From Epiperipatus broadwayi (taxonomy: Eukaryota > Onychophora > Udeonychophora > Euonychophora > Peripatidae): a stretch of 64,000 nt of DNA. The DNA lies in contig JAQFVV010006197.1 in NCBI GenBank assembly GCA_028023455.1, forward strand, positions 19,463,254 through 19,527,253, written 5' to 3'. A program made the translations under genes and the position numbers. The notes below the pieces were generated by a model. It was given only the letters and a program-made list of their open reading frames with translations, searched no databases and had not been told where the DNA came from. Positions 63,899-64,000 of this stretch are shown here, piece by piece (position 1 is the stretch's first letter; every line of letters starts with the position of its first letter).

Positions 63899-64000
63899 AA
63901 TTATTAATCAATGTCTGTATTCCAATTATAATAAAATATATATAATTATTCAAAACAATACAATAATTAATACAGTAACAATATTTTAAACAAATATATA

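Noticed and set aside
1-64000. CRISPR array or bacterial operons
   Set aside because: No regularly spaced identical repeats, no dense coding, and eukaryotic transposons throughout.
1-64000. Cephalopod origin
   Set aside because: The abundant cephalopod SINE that I would expect several times in 64 kb is not present; this is only negative evidence from memory.

Overview
The window is AT-rich, intron-like or intergenic DNA from a eukaryote, almost certainly an invertebrate animal. I found no host protein-coding gene, rRNA, tRNA gene or CRISPR array. Every coding signal I can support belongs to a transposable element: RTE-clade non-LTR retrotransposons, Penelope-like elements (PLEs) carrying a GIY-YIG domain, hAT DNA transposons, short elements with terminal inverted repeats (MITEs) and tRNA-derived SINEs. 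The species cannot be fixed from this sequence. The SINE I would expect several times in 64 kb of octopus DNA is absent, so a cephalopod is not favoured; arthropods (including arachnids), flatworms and cnidarians all remain possible.

Layout. 1-6.7 kb holds a possible LINE 3' end, a short tandem array and two copies of a MITE with long terminal inverted repeats (158 bp for the best copy). 7.1-8.9 kb is a decayed hAT transposon with a recognisable BED-finger transposase on the minus strand. 9-26 kb is mostly unannotatable AT-rich sequence with a possible LINE reverse-transcriptase scrap near 14.7 kb and a third MITE copy at 16.6 kb. 27.5-28.4 kb is a region bounded by inverted repeats. 30.3-33.4 kb is the best feature: a nearly intact RTE retrotransposon (endonuclease, reverse transcriptase and C-terminal domain, with one frameshift and one stop) flanked by an inverted repeat, as if it had landed inside a small DNA transposon. 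37.2-37.7 kb and 52.6-52.9 kb share a ~350 bp dispersed repeat, the first followed by a hairpin with a perfect 29-bp stem. 39.5-41.6 kb is a head-to-head pair of PLE copies, each carrying a tRNA-like module after its ORF. 46, 51.6 and 53.4 kb hold direct or inverted repeats, and 53.76-54.26 kb is a clean hAT-type MITE with an 8-bp target duplication. 57.3 kb is a SINE with a 14-bp target duplication. 57.7-60.9 kb is a second, decayed but full-length RTE copy on the minus strand, itself interrupted by a PLE fragment and by a MITE.

The elements interact only as parasites of each other and of the RTE machinery: the RTE supplies endonuclease and reverse transcriptase, a SINE with an A-rich tail and long target duplication looks mobilised by such an enzyme, and the MITEs would depend on transposases encoded elsewhere. 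The most interesting observations are the nested insertions, which can be dated against each other because an uninterrupted RTE copy lies in the same window, and the PLE-plus-tRNA-like composite present in both arms of an inverted pair. I did not find evidence for a new enzymatic or defence system.
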